64,000 nucleotides of DNA from contig JASANG010004131.1 of NCBI GenBank assembly GCA_030248215.1, positions 467,452 to 531,451 of the forward strand. Direction: 5' to 3'. A program made the translations under genes and the position numbers. Under the pieces are notes generated by a model. It searched no databases and had not been told where the DNA came from. It saw only the letters and a program-made list of their open reading frames with translations. Shown here one piece after another: positions 1-13,700 of this stretch (within the stretch, counting starts at the first letter, position 1; every line of letters begins with the position of its first letter). The DNA comes from Enoplolaimus lenunculus. Lineage: Eukaryota; Nematoda; Enoplea; Enoplida; Thoracostomopsidae.

Positions 1-805
1 ACTGCACATTGAATTTAACCGAACATTTTCGCCGACGCAGCGGACATACGAAATCCTTGTATGACCGTCATGAATAATTCTGGCTTCCTCCCGAGCAAGT
101 TGAGCTGGCTAATGGTGTGTTCGACGCGGTATTGAAATTTGTACGCGAATACGAGCATTTTTAGGGCCTGATTTGTAACTTGGTTGTCTCTTTAGCAATA
201 TCAGCTGGCTAGTGGCCTGTTCGAAACGCAACTGCCGTTCGTATTCGAAGTTGTGCCAGCACAACATAGGCCACTTGCTGCCAAGGGTCCTACACTTTTA
301 AGACCGCGCTATATATATACTACTCCATTTGTGATAGTTCACCAGCAAGACAAGCCTTCATATAATTAGTGATTTAATTAAATCAGGTGTCTGCACCAAA
401 GACATCAATTCTGAAACCAGAACCGTAAAATTGTTCTTCGGCAAGCGATGAAAACCTTCTCTGATATTGATCTCAATCAGAAACTACAATTTGCATACAG
501 GGTTGGTATACGTGACCGGTGCAGGCGGGCAGCCGGCTGGTGGCAGGTAATGCAAATCGAATACTTGAGACTTAGGCATGAGGTGACCAACAGCGTAGCC
601 AAGGCTTTTCTTTGGGGGAGATCCATGTTAATTATTTAAGTTTATTTTATCCTAAAAATACACCTTGATTGTATAATTGTGAAAACACCTATTGTAAACA
701 GCACTAGATTGTAGCTGCTGCACCTTAATTTCCTTTTATATCCACAAGTTTCATCGCTCGAATACCACCAAAATGTTTCAAATTGTTAAGTTTGCAGAAT
801 GTATA

Positions 806-976
806 CGTGCCCGTAGCCAAGGGGGGGGGCAAGGGGCCTCAGCCCCCCGTGGAAAAATTTGGGCACCCCAAGAATGTTTTCAACCTTGCTTGTAACTCAT
901 TGAAAACCCTTGAATGCCCCTCCAGAACAATTTGTAGCCCTCCCCTCCTTAGCAAGGTGAGGTGGCTACGGGCCTG
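806..976. mobile_element. hAT-type MITE, CAGGCCCGTAGCC family
   Basis: The left end is GTGCCCGTAGCCA and the right end TGGCTACGGGCCTG. The interior has the family landmarks (poly-G run, CAGCCCCC, ACTCATTGAAAACCCTTG, AGCAAGGTGAG). Flanks AATGTATA and ATTGTGTG match at 5 of 8 positions, so the TSD is weak. Confidence 0.8.
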
Positions 977-1370
977 ATTGTGTGCTGCCTAAAGTTGCGA
1001 GGTACCTAATTTACGTGCATCCTGCGTTGTCTAGAAAATATAGCCAGTAAGTAACGAAGCGAAAAAAGCAGAAAATACAAACAACAAAACCCTACGGGAG
1101 AGCTGAAAACATTATAACAGCAGCAATTGGTGTATATTTCAGCATTTCAGCAATTTAACCGACAAATTCACACCCCGGCGATTTGCAGACCTAAGGATTA
1201 AGTGCAGACATAGTGAGTTTATTTCGTTTTTGAGCTTTGGTTACCATAAGCCGTTATTTAATTTTGCAGCAAATTCAAGCACATTGTAAACAACGCTTAG
1301 CGGATCCAACAATATCCGGGGAAGACTTGAAATCACAGCGCAAAATCTGTGTTACAGTTGGACATTATGG

Positions 1371-1640
1371 TGGGCGCTATACTTCTGACGACGTCCGGCG
1401 CCATCCGTCACCATATAATATTGTACGTGAGTAATTCACGTTCAATACCGCACGGTGACAACGGACGGCGCCGTACGACAAATATAGCGCTTCCCTTAGG
1501 GTTGCGCTATACTAGCCGCGCGCCGTCAGAGGCCGACGCGTGCACTTTATATAAAAAATTACAGCACGCCACCCTGCACCGGCATTCGACGGCGCGGGCT
1601 GGCATCCAGCTCAGTACAGCATAGCGCAATCCTTAGGCTT
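1371..1640. mobile_element. CG-rich palindromic element (GCGCTATAC ends), probably two adjacent copies
   Basis: The sequence runs from GCGCTATACTTC to CATAGCGCAATCC, with an internal TATAGCGC/GCGCTATAC pair near 1,483-1,512. It contains CGGCGCC and GTACG motifs and is far richer in CpG than its surroundings. Related copies lie near 24.8 kb and 47.4-47.6 kb. Confidence 0.65.
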
Positions 1641-2818
1641 GAGCTTTCACGCTTAAACATTCAACAAGCTACATTATCCTGGAGTGTTAACCTCGCATTG
1701 TGTTTTAAAAGTTTAAGCCGTTTATTAGCTACAGTCTAATTTGCATCATTAGTTAAGCCTAAATGAGGACTTTCTACATTATTTCACTAATCATTACAGT
1801 TAGAAAGAATTTAATTTCAGCATTAAAGAGTTTTTGGGTGCGAGGAATCTGAATAAACTGTTTACAAACCTCCAAAACCGATAATTCAGTAGTTAGCTAA
1901 TAGATAACTTGCATATTAATATATTTTATAAGCCTAAATTACGACTTTTTACAATATTTCAATAATTATTAAGGTTAAAAGCAATCTACGCTTAAGCATG
2001 CAACAAGCTACAAATACGACAACTGTGTAAAATGAGAAGAAAATATTTAAAAGTTAGCACTATATTAAAGCGATTACTGGATTGACACGATACAGTTGAA
2101 AGTACAAGTGTAAAATTAACCAAAAATTACTTAAATTTGAATACATCACTTTACATTCCCGTTCAACGTCTAGGAACTGTTGCTATACATTATGAGTTAA
2201 CAAAAAAAGATTTTAAAGCTAGAAACATTATATATTAAGCTCCATCTATGAAGGTATAGTCTAAAACATATGCATAAAATGTAACAAATTACTACTCAAA
2301 ACAACCGTACATCACAATATATTCAGGGGCGTAGCCTTGATTTCGTTTCGTGCCGGTAAAATTTCTCAGTTTTTACCGTCTAGTATTCCCCACGTTTATT
2401 CTAAGGCACGTAATAAGGTTTTTTGGTTTTTCTGAAGGTGCTTCAGGAGCCAATACCCGTTACACCTCGTATCCCAGGCTCATAGCTAGCTTAACATACT
2501 ATCGAAAGGGTAAGACAATTTAGGAAGGACATACGGTTGATTTAACAAAACTTACAAGCACGATCGTGGCTAAAAAATTTCTACGGGCGGTAAAATTTTT
2601 TGGAAGAGGTCAGCGTTCCCTGGCCCCCTCTGATTACCGGCCGCGTTTACCTTTGTATACGTGACCATATTCTACTATTAAGCTTTAAGAGATATATAGT
2701 GGGTTCTTCAGCCGGAAGTTAATTATAATCGACCATTGTCGGCACGCGTACATATGATGGAGATGACAATTCTATTTAATGCAACCTAAACTAAACGATG
2801 ATGGCTTAAAACAAACTC

Positions 2819-2977
2819 GGGGGGGCAGGGAAGGCTCAGCCCCCCTGGAAAAAATTTGCCCCTCCCCCGTAGAACATTTTCAATCTTTCTTGTAAGTCAT
2901 TGAAAACCCTTGAATGGTCCTCCTTAACAATTTTTGCCGTCCCCCCACTCTAGCAAGGTGAGCTGGCTACGGGCCTG
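2819..2977. mobile_element. CAGGCCCGTAGCC-family MITE, left end degraded
   Basis: The interior has the family pattern (CTCAGCCCCCCTGG, AGTCATTGAAAACCCTTG, AGCAAGGTGAGC) and the right end GGCTACGGGCCTG is intact. Confidence 0.75.
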
Positions 2978-3182
2978 GCTCGAAAGGGTCAAGTCGCAAA
3001 TGTTAAAATCTCGTCGACAAAGGCCGTGATAAGGTGAGAACTCGTGGACCTTTGCCCCATTGATTGGTCCTACCAAGTGAATCTTTCCGGTTTCCGGCAG
3101 AGAAGTTTTCCTTGAATGGGGGTGCAATTTTGGATACATTGAATTCAAACATAAAAACATTGAGGCTACTTTATTATAAAAG

Positions 3183-3349
3183 TGGGACAATGTAAAGAAC
3201 AGCAGCGGAACAGTATTATAAACACATCCTGAGCATATTCCTAAGCCTAAGCCTAAGCCAAAGCCTAACCCTGGCAAAAAATAGTTTAAACTTTAAGCTT
3301 TATTCTAGTCCCACAGAAAAACGTTCCGCCCCTGATGTTTACATGGGGC
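3183..3349. mobile_element. TTAGGC-bearing MITE (family A)
   Basis: The ends are GGGACAATGTAAAGAACAG and CCGCCCCTGATGTTTACATG. The interior has CCTAAG repeats (complement of TTAGGC) and the family block TAGTCCCACAGAAAAACGTT. Confidence 0.8.
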
Positions 3350-3460
3350 TCAAAGTGAAACAAAGATATGGTTTGTCAAAGTCGTGTTACATGTCGAAGA
3401 CATAAATCGCACCGAATATTGAGCTGTTTGTTTTATTTCTGAGTTAACGATTTAGGAAAT

Positions 3461-3554
3461 TGTAACCCTTGCTTGTAAGTCATTGAAAACCCTGGTATGC
3501 CGCTTCTGAAAACTTTCAGCCCTTCCGTAGCAAGGTGAGCTGGCTACGAACCTG
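3461..3554. mobile_element. CAGGCCCGTAGCC-family MITE, half copy
   Basis: Only the right half remains (AGTCATTGAAAACCCTGG ... AGCAAGGTGAGCTGGCTACG). Confidence 0.65.
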
Positions 3555-6190
3555 GCCGCACGCGACCAGGAACTGTTAGTAATAGAGTGGGTTCCAGAAA
3601 TTACAACGGGGCATTGGAAACTTTTCGTGATATAAGATACTTTTACTGTTGTAGAAAACATTTCGGACTAGAATGGAGCGCAGATGTACGGTGCTCTGCG
3701 TTTATCGACAATTCAACACCCTAATTTCGAATCATGCATCACAGTGAAACAAGACACAAATTTTGAATTTGAAGTTTTTGTAAAATGTAGAAAAAAATTT
3801 TTTTAAAATGTTTCTATATAATTTCAGTTTCCAATTATATTGTTTCAAATTACCGAGCGCTTTTTTGTAGAAACAGCGCAAATCACGCGCAGCGCTACAC
3901 GTGTATTTTTCACATTTCTAACCACGTTTTTTTGGGAAATTAAAAAAAAATTAAAATTAGCACATTTTCAAGGTGAACATTTGACAACAAGGTGCACAAA
4001 CAACTCCTGAAAACATGTTCCGACCCCCCACCTTCGGCGAACTTGTATTCGCGGTGACGTGCTTAGCCGTTTGTTTGAGCCGCAAAACAGACAGCCAAAC
4101 AAAAATAGGATACCCCACCTAATCGACACAAAACCTATATATACATATATTTTTCAGAAATTTCCGAATTCGCCACTGTCCAAGAATTGAAAAAATAATT
4201 CTGATCATTTATAATAAATGAAAACCAACTCGTAAAATGGTCCAGCCATCATGCTGGATATAATACCTTTATTATAGAAATGAACTCATAAGTATAATTT
4301 ATAATGCATCACAACCTATTGATAATATCCGGTGTTGATGCTATCTCATATGCTTTGCCAGACATCAAGGCGACAAATGGTCTTAAAATCTATTGTCAGG
4401 TTTCCCTCAGACACATTTCACATACATCTGTAAGTACTAGACTCCATTATTCTGCTAGCGCTAGCCAGAAGCGTTGCCAAAATTACATTTCGGGAGAGTA
4501 TGTATAACTTCACATTTTGAATTCTGGATTTTAACAGAAAATGCAAGTAAAACTGTTTTTTGTCATCTCTCTAATAATTTAAAGGAGGTGTATATGTTAT
4601 ATATATTATATAAATTATATATGTATATATATTATATATATTAGATATATGTATATATAATATCTTAGCTTTTTTTGGTATAGGTATGGCCCTGGCGTGA
4701 GCCAGAAATCTCTCACCAGAGTTGAATCAACCACACAATACCGACGTTAAAAGTATTCATTTGCAGACTGAAATCAAACGGATGTTCGATATGAAAGAAA
4801 TTGAATATTTGTTTATACGAGCAGTTGTAAGCATTAATATGCTACGGGCATCAAGTCTACAGACAATTCGGTTCAAACGTTTAATTTCGTTCACAAATAT
4901 GTTCACAATCGTTCACCATGCAAGTGGTTATTGAACAAGAGTAGAAGTGTTTCGGTCAAAGAATGAATATCGATTTGTTTCCAACTTTGTGCCACGCACT
5001 ACGCAGCGGCAAGTTCTGCCTTGAACGTTGGGATCATAGCTATGAATTTGATGATTAAAATACTTAGTCTTTTCTGTTATTCCTTTATAGCCGTCGTTCG
5101 AAATGGGCCATATGTTGAAAATGTTTGCGTATTTAAGCTATTTATATTGAAAAATTATTAGAATTTAAAATACCGCGAGACTCAGTTACACAAACGAGCT
5201 TGAATGCTTTGAAAATTCTGACGTAAAAAAATTATCGACCATAATATCGCAACCGTAGGACATCCGAAAATAAAATTTTTCAAAAATTCAAATTTAAGCG
5301 TACAATGGCTTACAAAAAATTAATGACAAGCTTAATCGTGCGACGAAAACCGAACGCACCCAACAAACCCAAAAAAAGCTGCTAAAACTACACGTTTCGG
5401 CGCACAACTAATTTTTGACAAATTTTACGCTTAAAATTCACTTTTCAAAACGAAAGTGCAATGAAAGTTTAAGTACGTATAATGTAAGCTAACGCATTTC
5501 ACTCGCAAACAAAGCCGACACACAAAAGCTGACACAATAATGAAACTGAAGTTATAGATTTGTGAAACATTTTATTGCCCACCCTCGGACCTATTTCAGG
5601 CGGGTGCGACTATGCTAACGCCGGCCCTGCCGACTGGAGAAAAGTAATGTTTCTGTAAATACATCTTAAATGACTCTTTTAGCTCTGTACTGTCAGAAAC
5701 TTTTATTGTGCTGCATTTTCAAGCTTTGTTCGTTAAATTTTGTAACACATTTTTGCTATGAAATCTTCCAAATATTCAACACCACATTGCTTCGAGGGAG
5801 TCGAGGGGCGGGGTGGTGTAGCCATGATATTAGGGCACGGGTACGTTCTATGGCCGTTTTTTTGAAGAGGGTTGTTTTGGGAGTTCAAATCATCAGCCAT
5901 ATGCATATAAGTCGAATTTGTTTCGTTTCTTTATATTTTACATTAAAATAATTTCTATTTGTGTCTATAAGTAACCAATCGGAATTAATGCTAAAGCTAC
6001 TATAAACTTTGATTTGCTACAAATATTGGGTCTGGCATCTCGCTGACATGATTTTCAAAGTAGGTACACTTTACCTAAGGACGGCAATAGACAGCTCAAC
6101 ATACTAGTGGGAGTGGCTTTAAAACAATCATATATACTACGAAGACAATGCTGCTACTTTTAAGCACGGCAAAACCTTTGAAGAATGGAT

Positions 6191-6317
6191 CCTAGAACAA
6201 TTTTGGCCCCTCTCCAAGAAAATGTTCAACTTTGCTTGTAACTCAACAAAAACCCTTGTATACCCCTCCTGAAATATTTCTTACGCTCCTAGCAAGGTTA
6301 TGCTCGCTACGTGCCTG
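6191..6317. mobile_element. CAGGCCCGTAGCC-family MITE, right part
   Basis: Family pieces are TTTTGGCCCCTC, GCTTGTAACTCA, CCCTTGTATACCCC and the diverged right end CGCTACGTGCCTG. Confidence 0.65.
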
Positions 6318-6868
6318 CAGCTCCAGGGTCCCCTCTGCCTACAACCTCAATTCTATTGTACTTGTATACGAAACTGTTTTAAGCCAGTCAAACGACAATT
6401 GAAGCAACTTAAACGCTCATTTAAAACCGATCCAAATCCAAAGTTCACAATGAATATCGCATTAATATTCATAGACGCGTGCCACTACAATGCAATATCA
6501 GATATAAACAAATACAGCTGTAAACGCTGTATTCGCGTTCAATACTCGACCCGGAAGTACTTTTGACTGTAAATTTTAATTTAATTTGTTGCTAACATTT
6601 TATTGAAAATACACCGAAAATGCATATATACCATATGCGAGAATTCAAATGATACCTGAAGTTTTGAATTTGAAACCGATACGCCTGATTATATTTTAAA
6701 AAGTCTTTGAAGGGTTAATCAAATTTCATGTTTTGGTAACAAGAGCTTTGTAATAGAAGTAAACGTTGAAACGATTTCAATTTAGGTTATTTTGCTACAA
6801 CAATGGGTCAGGCAGCATACTCAAATACCTGGTTAGTTGATCTTCATTATCTAATACAGCCATTTCGG

Positions 6869-7038
6869 CAGGCTCGTAGCCAGCCAACCTTACTGGTGGG
6901 AGGCTAAAAATTTTTCAGGAAAGGCATTTAAAGGTTTTCGTGGACTTGCAAAGCAAGGTTGAAAATCTTCTAGGGGGGTGCAAAATTATCCCAGGGTGGG
7001 CTGAGCCCCCCCCTGGCTCCCTTTTGGCTACGGGCCCG
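6869..7038. mobile_element. hAT-type MITE with perfect 8-bp TSD (CAGGCCCGTAGCC family)
   Basis: The inverted ends are CAGGCTCGTAGCCA and TGGCTACGGGCCCG. The 170-bp body is flanked by CATTTCGG at 6,861-6,868 and 7,039-7,046. This copy fixes the family's ends and TSD length and supports hAT assignment. Confidence 0.92.
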
Positions 7039-7643
7039 CATTTCGGTCGGTGTATTATAGGTACGTATTCGTCCTGTGTAAATTTAAACTATTCCTTAAC
7101 ATTCAATTTTTGACGAATGGGGGGCGCATGAGGGAAACTCGAACGAACCCTTTGAAGCTTTTATCTTTGTAATAAATGTACGAACTTTGAACGAAGAAGT
7201 TGCTCATTTTTAACACAAACTAGACACCGGACAGGGGGTTGCTAAAAATTGAAAAAAACTCCGCGAAGATTTCTCACGACTTCAAATCGAAGACAACATT
7301 TTCCCAGCCTGGCCAAACTTTTCCTAGAAACGTTCAATGGGTAGCACCGTAAACTTCGGTTCCGGTATCCGGTACAAGCTCACATAGCTTTCTGCCCGAT
7401 TATGCCCTTTTAATGATACCGTGTAGCGTTCGAAATAGCATTGTTTAGGTTTTGGTTTCAGTTTACCGTTGCGAAGAATGCGTTTGTGTGCCATATTTAA
7501 ATAATATGATCAACCCATAAAATAGATAACAACCAATTTTCACTAGATAACAAACTACAAACTACTGTTGCTTTTAAAAACAAAACATATATAAATTTGT
7601 GAATCGAAGCCGGGCCCATGGCCGCCGGAGTTGTGTGATCAAC

Positions 7644-7706
7644 CTTTCCATCTGCTATTTTGGACTTTTCCAACACGTCGAGCTGGCCGCGGATCTCATC
7701 GTGGCA
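7644..7706 (-). CDS. DMD: possible repeat-22 exon (21 codons, phase 0-0)
   Basis: The borders are TTAGCCAG acceptor and GTTGATC donor. The product is CHDEIRGQLDVLEKSKIADG plus K. Joined after QWMDTDL it lines up with human repeat 22 (KQWQDLQGEIEAHTDV ... ENSQK), and the phase fits. It is short, the donor is weak, and the implied intron is about 20 kb, so other exons could lie between. The frame stays open further, so the 3' border is uncertain. Confidence 0.5.
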
Positions 7707-10700
7707 CTGGCTAACAAATCCAATAGCAACAGGATTTTGGTTCAATTAACATCGTCCGTCAATCGATGTTTATAAACTTTAATTAGGATTTGGGGACTCT
7801 ATCCGTTTACGCACTAATAAGCTTGTCGATGCTTCATTCTATAATTTAAATACGTAGTCAAATGTCATAGCTGGGGGCGAATCCTGAAACAAAATTAACA
7901 GTTGTTCACAGGATGGCATCCATGAAGCCAAAGTGATACTTTAGCGAAGACACTCGATTGATGCCATCTGTCGCGAAGCATTTTTCGATTTTATATATGA
8001 TAAGCTTTCAAACTTTTGGCTCAATACGAACTGTGAGGAAGGTTTACGGCATCCAGTGAACTCGCCCGTGAATCGAACCCTCCAAACTTATACACACTTT
8101 GTAAAATTTGTAGTCTATTTAAATGAAGACATAGAATGTTAAAAATCAACTAGTCTATATTTGCCTAGAATAAGATTAGCTCTGGGTAGAAGAACACAAA
8201 CACAAGGGAATTTAAGCGAACGAAAATGATGCAACAGTTGTCAATAATACATACCCATAGCCAGATGAACATGCTGAGTTGGGTGATGGGGGTAAAAACT
8301 GTTCAGGAGGGGCACGCTGAAATTTCGCATGACTTACTCGTAGGGCATCCTAGGGGGCCCAAAAACTTTAAGAGGGACTGATTGCCCCTGACATCCATGT
8401 GGTTACGGCCGGCGTCACTAGTATGTTGCTGCATAAAAATGTTTAAGTCAAACGCATACAACACGGAAATGTCGACGAATTTTTAATGTTAGTAAGACCT
8501 GTTACAGAGAACTAGAGAAAATAATAAAGTTTCCCAATTAAAGAATGAATCCAAATTTGTGGTTCAATCGCCGTGTTTCACACAATTATATATAAATTGA
8601 CCGCAGGATCCGGTGTCACGTTATTATCTGCCCCTGCTTACTTGTATGTACCACATTTTATAAAAGATGTTGTTATGTCGGTTGTACTGAGGATATAGTG
8701 TTTTTGAAAATTTTAGCAAAACCGAAACCTACCAGTGACAGTCAACTCAATATATAATTGGGGCTGCGAGTAAAAACTTTAAACGGACTTATTTATATAT
8801 ATTGGGGACAAATTCATAATTATATATTTATATATGCATTTGTCCCCATATCGCTAAAGTTTTTACTCGCAGCCCCAAAAATATATTGGGTTGAAACTGC
8901 AACTGGTATGTTTCGGTTTTGCTAAAATTTTCAAAAACACAATATCCTCAGTCAAACCAACAAAGCAGCATTTTTTACAAAATGTGTTACATGCAAGCAA
9001 GCAAGCATGGGGCAGATTATAAAGTAACCCGGTCCTGGTGGTCAATTTGTCTTATTTGCTTCAAAACAGATTGATTTAAACAAAGCAGTCAAAAATATAC
9101 ATTTTTCATTCAAAATTTTTATTTCTAAAATATTCATCACTCAGGCTTTGACCGCGCAGACCCTTAGGCCGGGACCAGACTGACCTCGATTATGATTCGC
9201 CCCTTCGACCAGGCCGTGCGCATGCATTTCAGTGCAGCGCTAATCAGAAACTATTGTAAAGCAATTTTTGATATAATGGTGATAAATGCAAACGCTTGTT
9301 AGCCGTGTAGCCGTTGTAACTTGAATATCGGTTTCATAGTACGTACTCAAAGTAGCAGCGGCGGTGCTCATCGAAGTTCATGGAGTCTATGAGTAAGCCA
9401 ACTGGTTATCTTATGATAAAATCGGTTTCATAGTACGTACTGAGAGTAGCGGCAGCGGTACTCGTCGAAGTTCATGGAGTCTATGAGTAAGCCAACTGGT
9501 TATCTTATGATAAAATCGGTTTCATAGTACGTACTGAGAGTAGCGGCAGCGGTACTCGTCGAAGTTCATGGAGTCTATGAGTAAGCCAACTGGTTATCTT
9601 ATGATAAAATCGGTTTCATAGTACGTACTGAGAGTAGCGGCAGCGGTACTCATCGAAGTTCATGGAGTCTATGAGTAAGCCAACTGGTTATCTTATGATA
9701 AAATCGGTTTCATAGTACGTACTGAGAGTAGCGGCAGCGGTACTCATCGAAGTTCATGGAGTCTATGAGTAAGCCAACTGGTTATCTTATGATAAAATCG
9801 GTTTCATAGTACGTACTGAGAGTAGCGGCAGCGGTACTCATCGAAGTTCATGGAGTCTATGAGTAAGCCAACTGGTTATCTTATGATAAAATCGGTTTCA
9901 TAGTACGTACTGAGAGTAGCGGCAGCGGTACTCATCGAAGTTCATGGAGTCTATGAGTAAGCCAACTGGTTATCTTATGATAAAATCGGTTTCATAGTAC
10001 GTACTAAAGAGAGTAGCGGCAGCGGTACTCATCGAAGTTCATGGAGTCTATGAGTAAGCCAACTGGTTATCTTATGATAAAATCGGTTTCATAGTACGTA
10101 CTGAGAGTAGCGGCAGCGGTACTCATCGAAGTTCATGGAGTCTATGAGTAAGCCAACTGGTTATCTTATGATAAAATCGGTTTCATAGTACGTACTGAGA
10201 GTAGCGGCAGCGGTACTCATCGAAGTTCATGGAGTCTATGAGTAAGCCAACTGGTTATCTTATGATAAAATCGGTTTCATAGTACGTACTGAGAGTAGCG
10301 GCAGCGGTACTCATCGAAGTTCATGGAGTCTATGAGTAAGCCAACTGGTTATCTTATGATAAAATCGGTTTCATAGTACGTACTGAGAGTAGCGGCAGCG
10401 GTACTCATCGAAGTTCATGGAGTCTATGAGTAAGCCAACTGGTTATCTTATGATAAAATCGGTTTCATAGTACGTACTGAGAGTAGCGGCAGCGGTACTC
10501 ATGAATCATGGAGTCTATGAGTAAGCCAACTGGTTATCTTATAAAATCGGTTTCATAGTACGTACTGAGAGTAGCGGCAGGAAATACTAGAATATGGAGT
10601 CTATGAGTAAGCCAACTGGTTATCTTATGATAAAATCGGTTTCATAGTACGTACTGAGAGTAGCGGAAAAAAAAAACAGCGGTACTCATCGAAGTTCATG

Positions 10701-13700
10701 GAGTCTATGAGTAAGCCAACTGGTTATCTTATGATAAAATCGGTTTCATAGTACGTACTGAGAGTAGCGGCAGCGGTACTCATCGAAGTTCATGGAGTCT
10801 ATGAGTAAGCCAACTGGTTATCTTATGATAAAATCGGTTTCATAGTACGTACTGAGAGTAGCGGCAGCGGTACTCATCGAAGTTCATGGAGTCTATGAGT
10901 AAGCCAACTGGTTATCTTATGATAAAATCGGTTTCATAGTACGTACTGAGAGTAGCGGCAGCGGTACTCATCGAAGTTCATGGAGTCTATGAGTAAGCCA
11001 ACTGGTTATCTTATGATAAAATCGGTTTCATAGTACGTACTGAGAGTAGCGGCAGCGGTACTCATCGAAGTTCATGGAGTCTATGAGTAAGCCAACTGGT
11101 TATCTTATGATAAAATCGGTTTCATAGTACGTACTGAGAGTAGCGGCAGCGGTACTCGTCGAAGTTCATGGAGTCTATGAGTAAGCCAACTGGTTATCTT
11201 ATGATAAAATCGGTTTCATAGTACGTACTGAGAGTAGCGGCAGCGGTACTCGTCGAAGTTCATGGAGTCTATGAGTAAGCCAACTGGTTATCTTATGATA
11301 AAATCGGTTTCATAGTACGTACTGAGAGTAGCGGCAGCGGTACTCGTCGAAGTTCATGGAGTCTATGAGTAAGCCAACTGGTTATCTTATGATAAAATCG
11401 GTTTCATAGTACGTACTGAGAGTAGCGGCAGCGGTACTCATCGAAGTTCATGGAGTCTATGAGTAAGCCAACTGGTTATCTTATGATAAAATCGGTTTCA
11501 TAGTACGTACTGAGAGTAGCGGCAGCGGTACTCATCGAAGTTCATGGAGTCTATGAGTAAGCCAACTGGTTATCTTATGATAAAATGGCATAGGTTTCTG
11601 AAACCTTACCTAAGTATACCTTTATCCTTAAGTATTCGCTAAGCAATTATGCAACCAATTTTTATGTTTCTATAAACGTACTGAAGTTAAGCAAATACTT
11701 AAGCAACTGAAAGTTTTTGGCTTGGTACAGCCTAATGCTTCCAGATTATCGTCGATCTAATTAATTATGCAGACCCACAAGACACCTTTTTGATGATATA
11801 AAACAAAATTATACGTACGTTCTTGTCGCAATGGCACAAAACTGACAGGTTTTGTTTTATCCAAAAAAATTCAAGTATTTACTTATAAATCAGTGATTTA
11901 AGTAAATGCTTAAGCAAAAATTTAAGGAAATACATAAGTACGATTTCAGAAACTCAGCCAATGTTTGGCGGCTTTAACTTGTAACTCGTAATGGATACGT
12001 TCATCCGCATGACATTGACGTATAAAATGCTGATATTCAGCAGCGGCGAATCCAGAAATTTCTGATATGAAGGCTTCGCAATCTATAATAGTCAAAAAAG
12101 CTTGCGAGTGTAGCGAGTGATCAGCCAAACGTAGTTTTCCTTTAATAGGAAATCTAAACCAAAGTTTTCAGTTTTGATCTCTATATTGGGTTGGCGTAGA
12201 CCTGAGTAGCCGATCCGTTAGATCTGCCAGTGCTTACACAAGTGTAAAATATTATCCAGACTGCGTAAGACCGTAAGTAGGTACCCGATTTTTGACCAAT
12301 CCAGAACATTTAGTTGTTGAAACTTGTTATCATTAATAATAGTTTAGCCACATAGCATAATGCCCCTGACAGGGTAAGGTCTTGCTTAATTTTAGTAATT
12401 TCAAAGCAAGATTTCATAAATTCTACATTTTATTCACTACAGAAAATTACAAAATTATTTTTAAAAAAATTACGACATTTTTAATAAATTATCGACTTTA
12501 TGCTTTGTGATTCCGCCCCAAACTTTCAAATAAATTCAAAACAATTTCCGCAGGAATCGAATCAGCCACACGGTTGGAAGACTACCAGGCTTATTTCACC
12601 TTGATAATGGTCACCTTGGCAAACAATGTCTCGTGGTTTTTCTTGTAAACTTGACCCGAAGTTTTCGAAATTTTAACGATTTAGCGTAATTTAGGTTTAG
12701 GATCAGGCTTAAGTTTAGGCTTAGACTTCAGTTTGCATATTTACGAGGATACTGATTAGCGGTTTGTCGTATAACAACCGCAGTGTGTGACTATCAAAAT
12801 CTAATCAGAATGAAGAAAAACTATAAAAGCCGTATGTTTTTCGTCAATGAACCCTGTAAATGAGCCGAGGCGTGTACAAGAGAAATAGAAGGAAATATAT
12901 TCCATCCCGAAATTTGTGATAAGTCGAGAAAAAGGAACACTTTTAACAGCCTTTAGAATAAATTTCTGCTTTCTCAAGGTCAAATAAATTCCTTTACATT
13001 TTTTACGCTATACCTTTCGGAACTGAAACCCTGGCTACGCTCGTAATAATGAGACTATTTAAAGACGTAAATCAATTGAAAAGTAAGAATTGTTTAATTA
13101 AAACTCAGGCACTAACTGCTTTATTTTTGGCAAAAATTAGTTTGAGGCATACGTAAATATTCGTTCTGAAAAGCTAATCATCAGCTTGCTAAAGGCGATT
13201 GTATTTTTCTAATTGCATATGAAGCAACGAAAAGTTATTAATGACAATGAAATTAATATTGCAAATCTTTATCGTTTGTGCACCGTGGCTTGACTACCTC
13301 AACAAGTTGGAATATTTTACAAGGAGCATTGTGCGATTCAACATATTGCACAAATTTATAACCGAGCAAAAGGCTTTCAAGGTCAAGGACAACATTTTTC
13401 CTGCGGAAGGACAACAAAGTTCTCCTGTGCCGGATACGGGAACCGGAGCCGGATAGTAAATTTTGTACCGGAACCGGGGCCGGACAGTAAATTTTGTACC
13501 AGAACCGCAGCCGAATGTTAACCGGATACAGGATATAAATTTGTGCCCTGTTGGAAGTATTTGAGTCGTGCAACAATATGGATTTATCGACAAGATTAAT
13601 TTTTGGTTAAAATTTTGATTCCATGTCAGTGTCCACACTTGACTTGCCCGGAATTGCAGTCGACGCAAAATATCTAACATTTCAACATATAAAAAGCAGT

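Larger units (their letters stand above)
1..7643. other. non-coding stretch with decayed MITEs
   Basis: I see no convincing exon on either strand. Two short pieces near 85-120 and 185-215 (AGCTGGCTAATGG, AGCTGGCTAGTGG) are remnants of the CAGGCCCGTAGCC MITE family. The rest holds the listed MITEs, a TA-rich microsatellite at about 4,590-4,665 and otherwise unremarkable AT-rich DNA. If the gene's 3' exons continue leftward, this is intron. Confidence 0.6.

Noticed and set aside
2924-3277. 117-codon minus-strand frame with a Gly/Leu repeat start
   Set aside because: The repeat is the CCTAAG array of a MITE and the rest spans two mobile elements.
9327-11586. CRISPR array
   Set aside because: The 94-bp units are contiguous with no unique spacers, and the genome is eukaryotic.
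13253-13680. Overlapping minus-strand frames of 107 and 128 codons
   Set aside because: They cross the CCGG-rich repeat, and the Gly/Ser/Pro-rich peptide is a by-product of that repeat.
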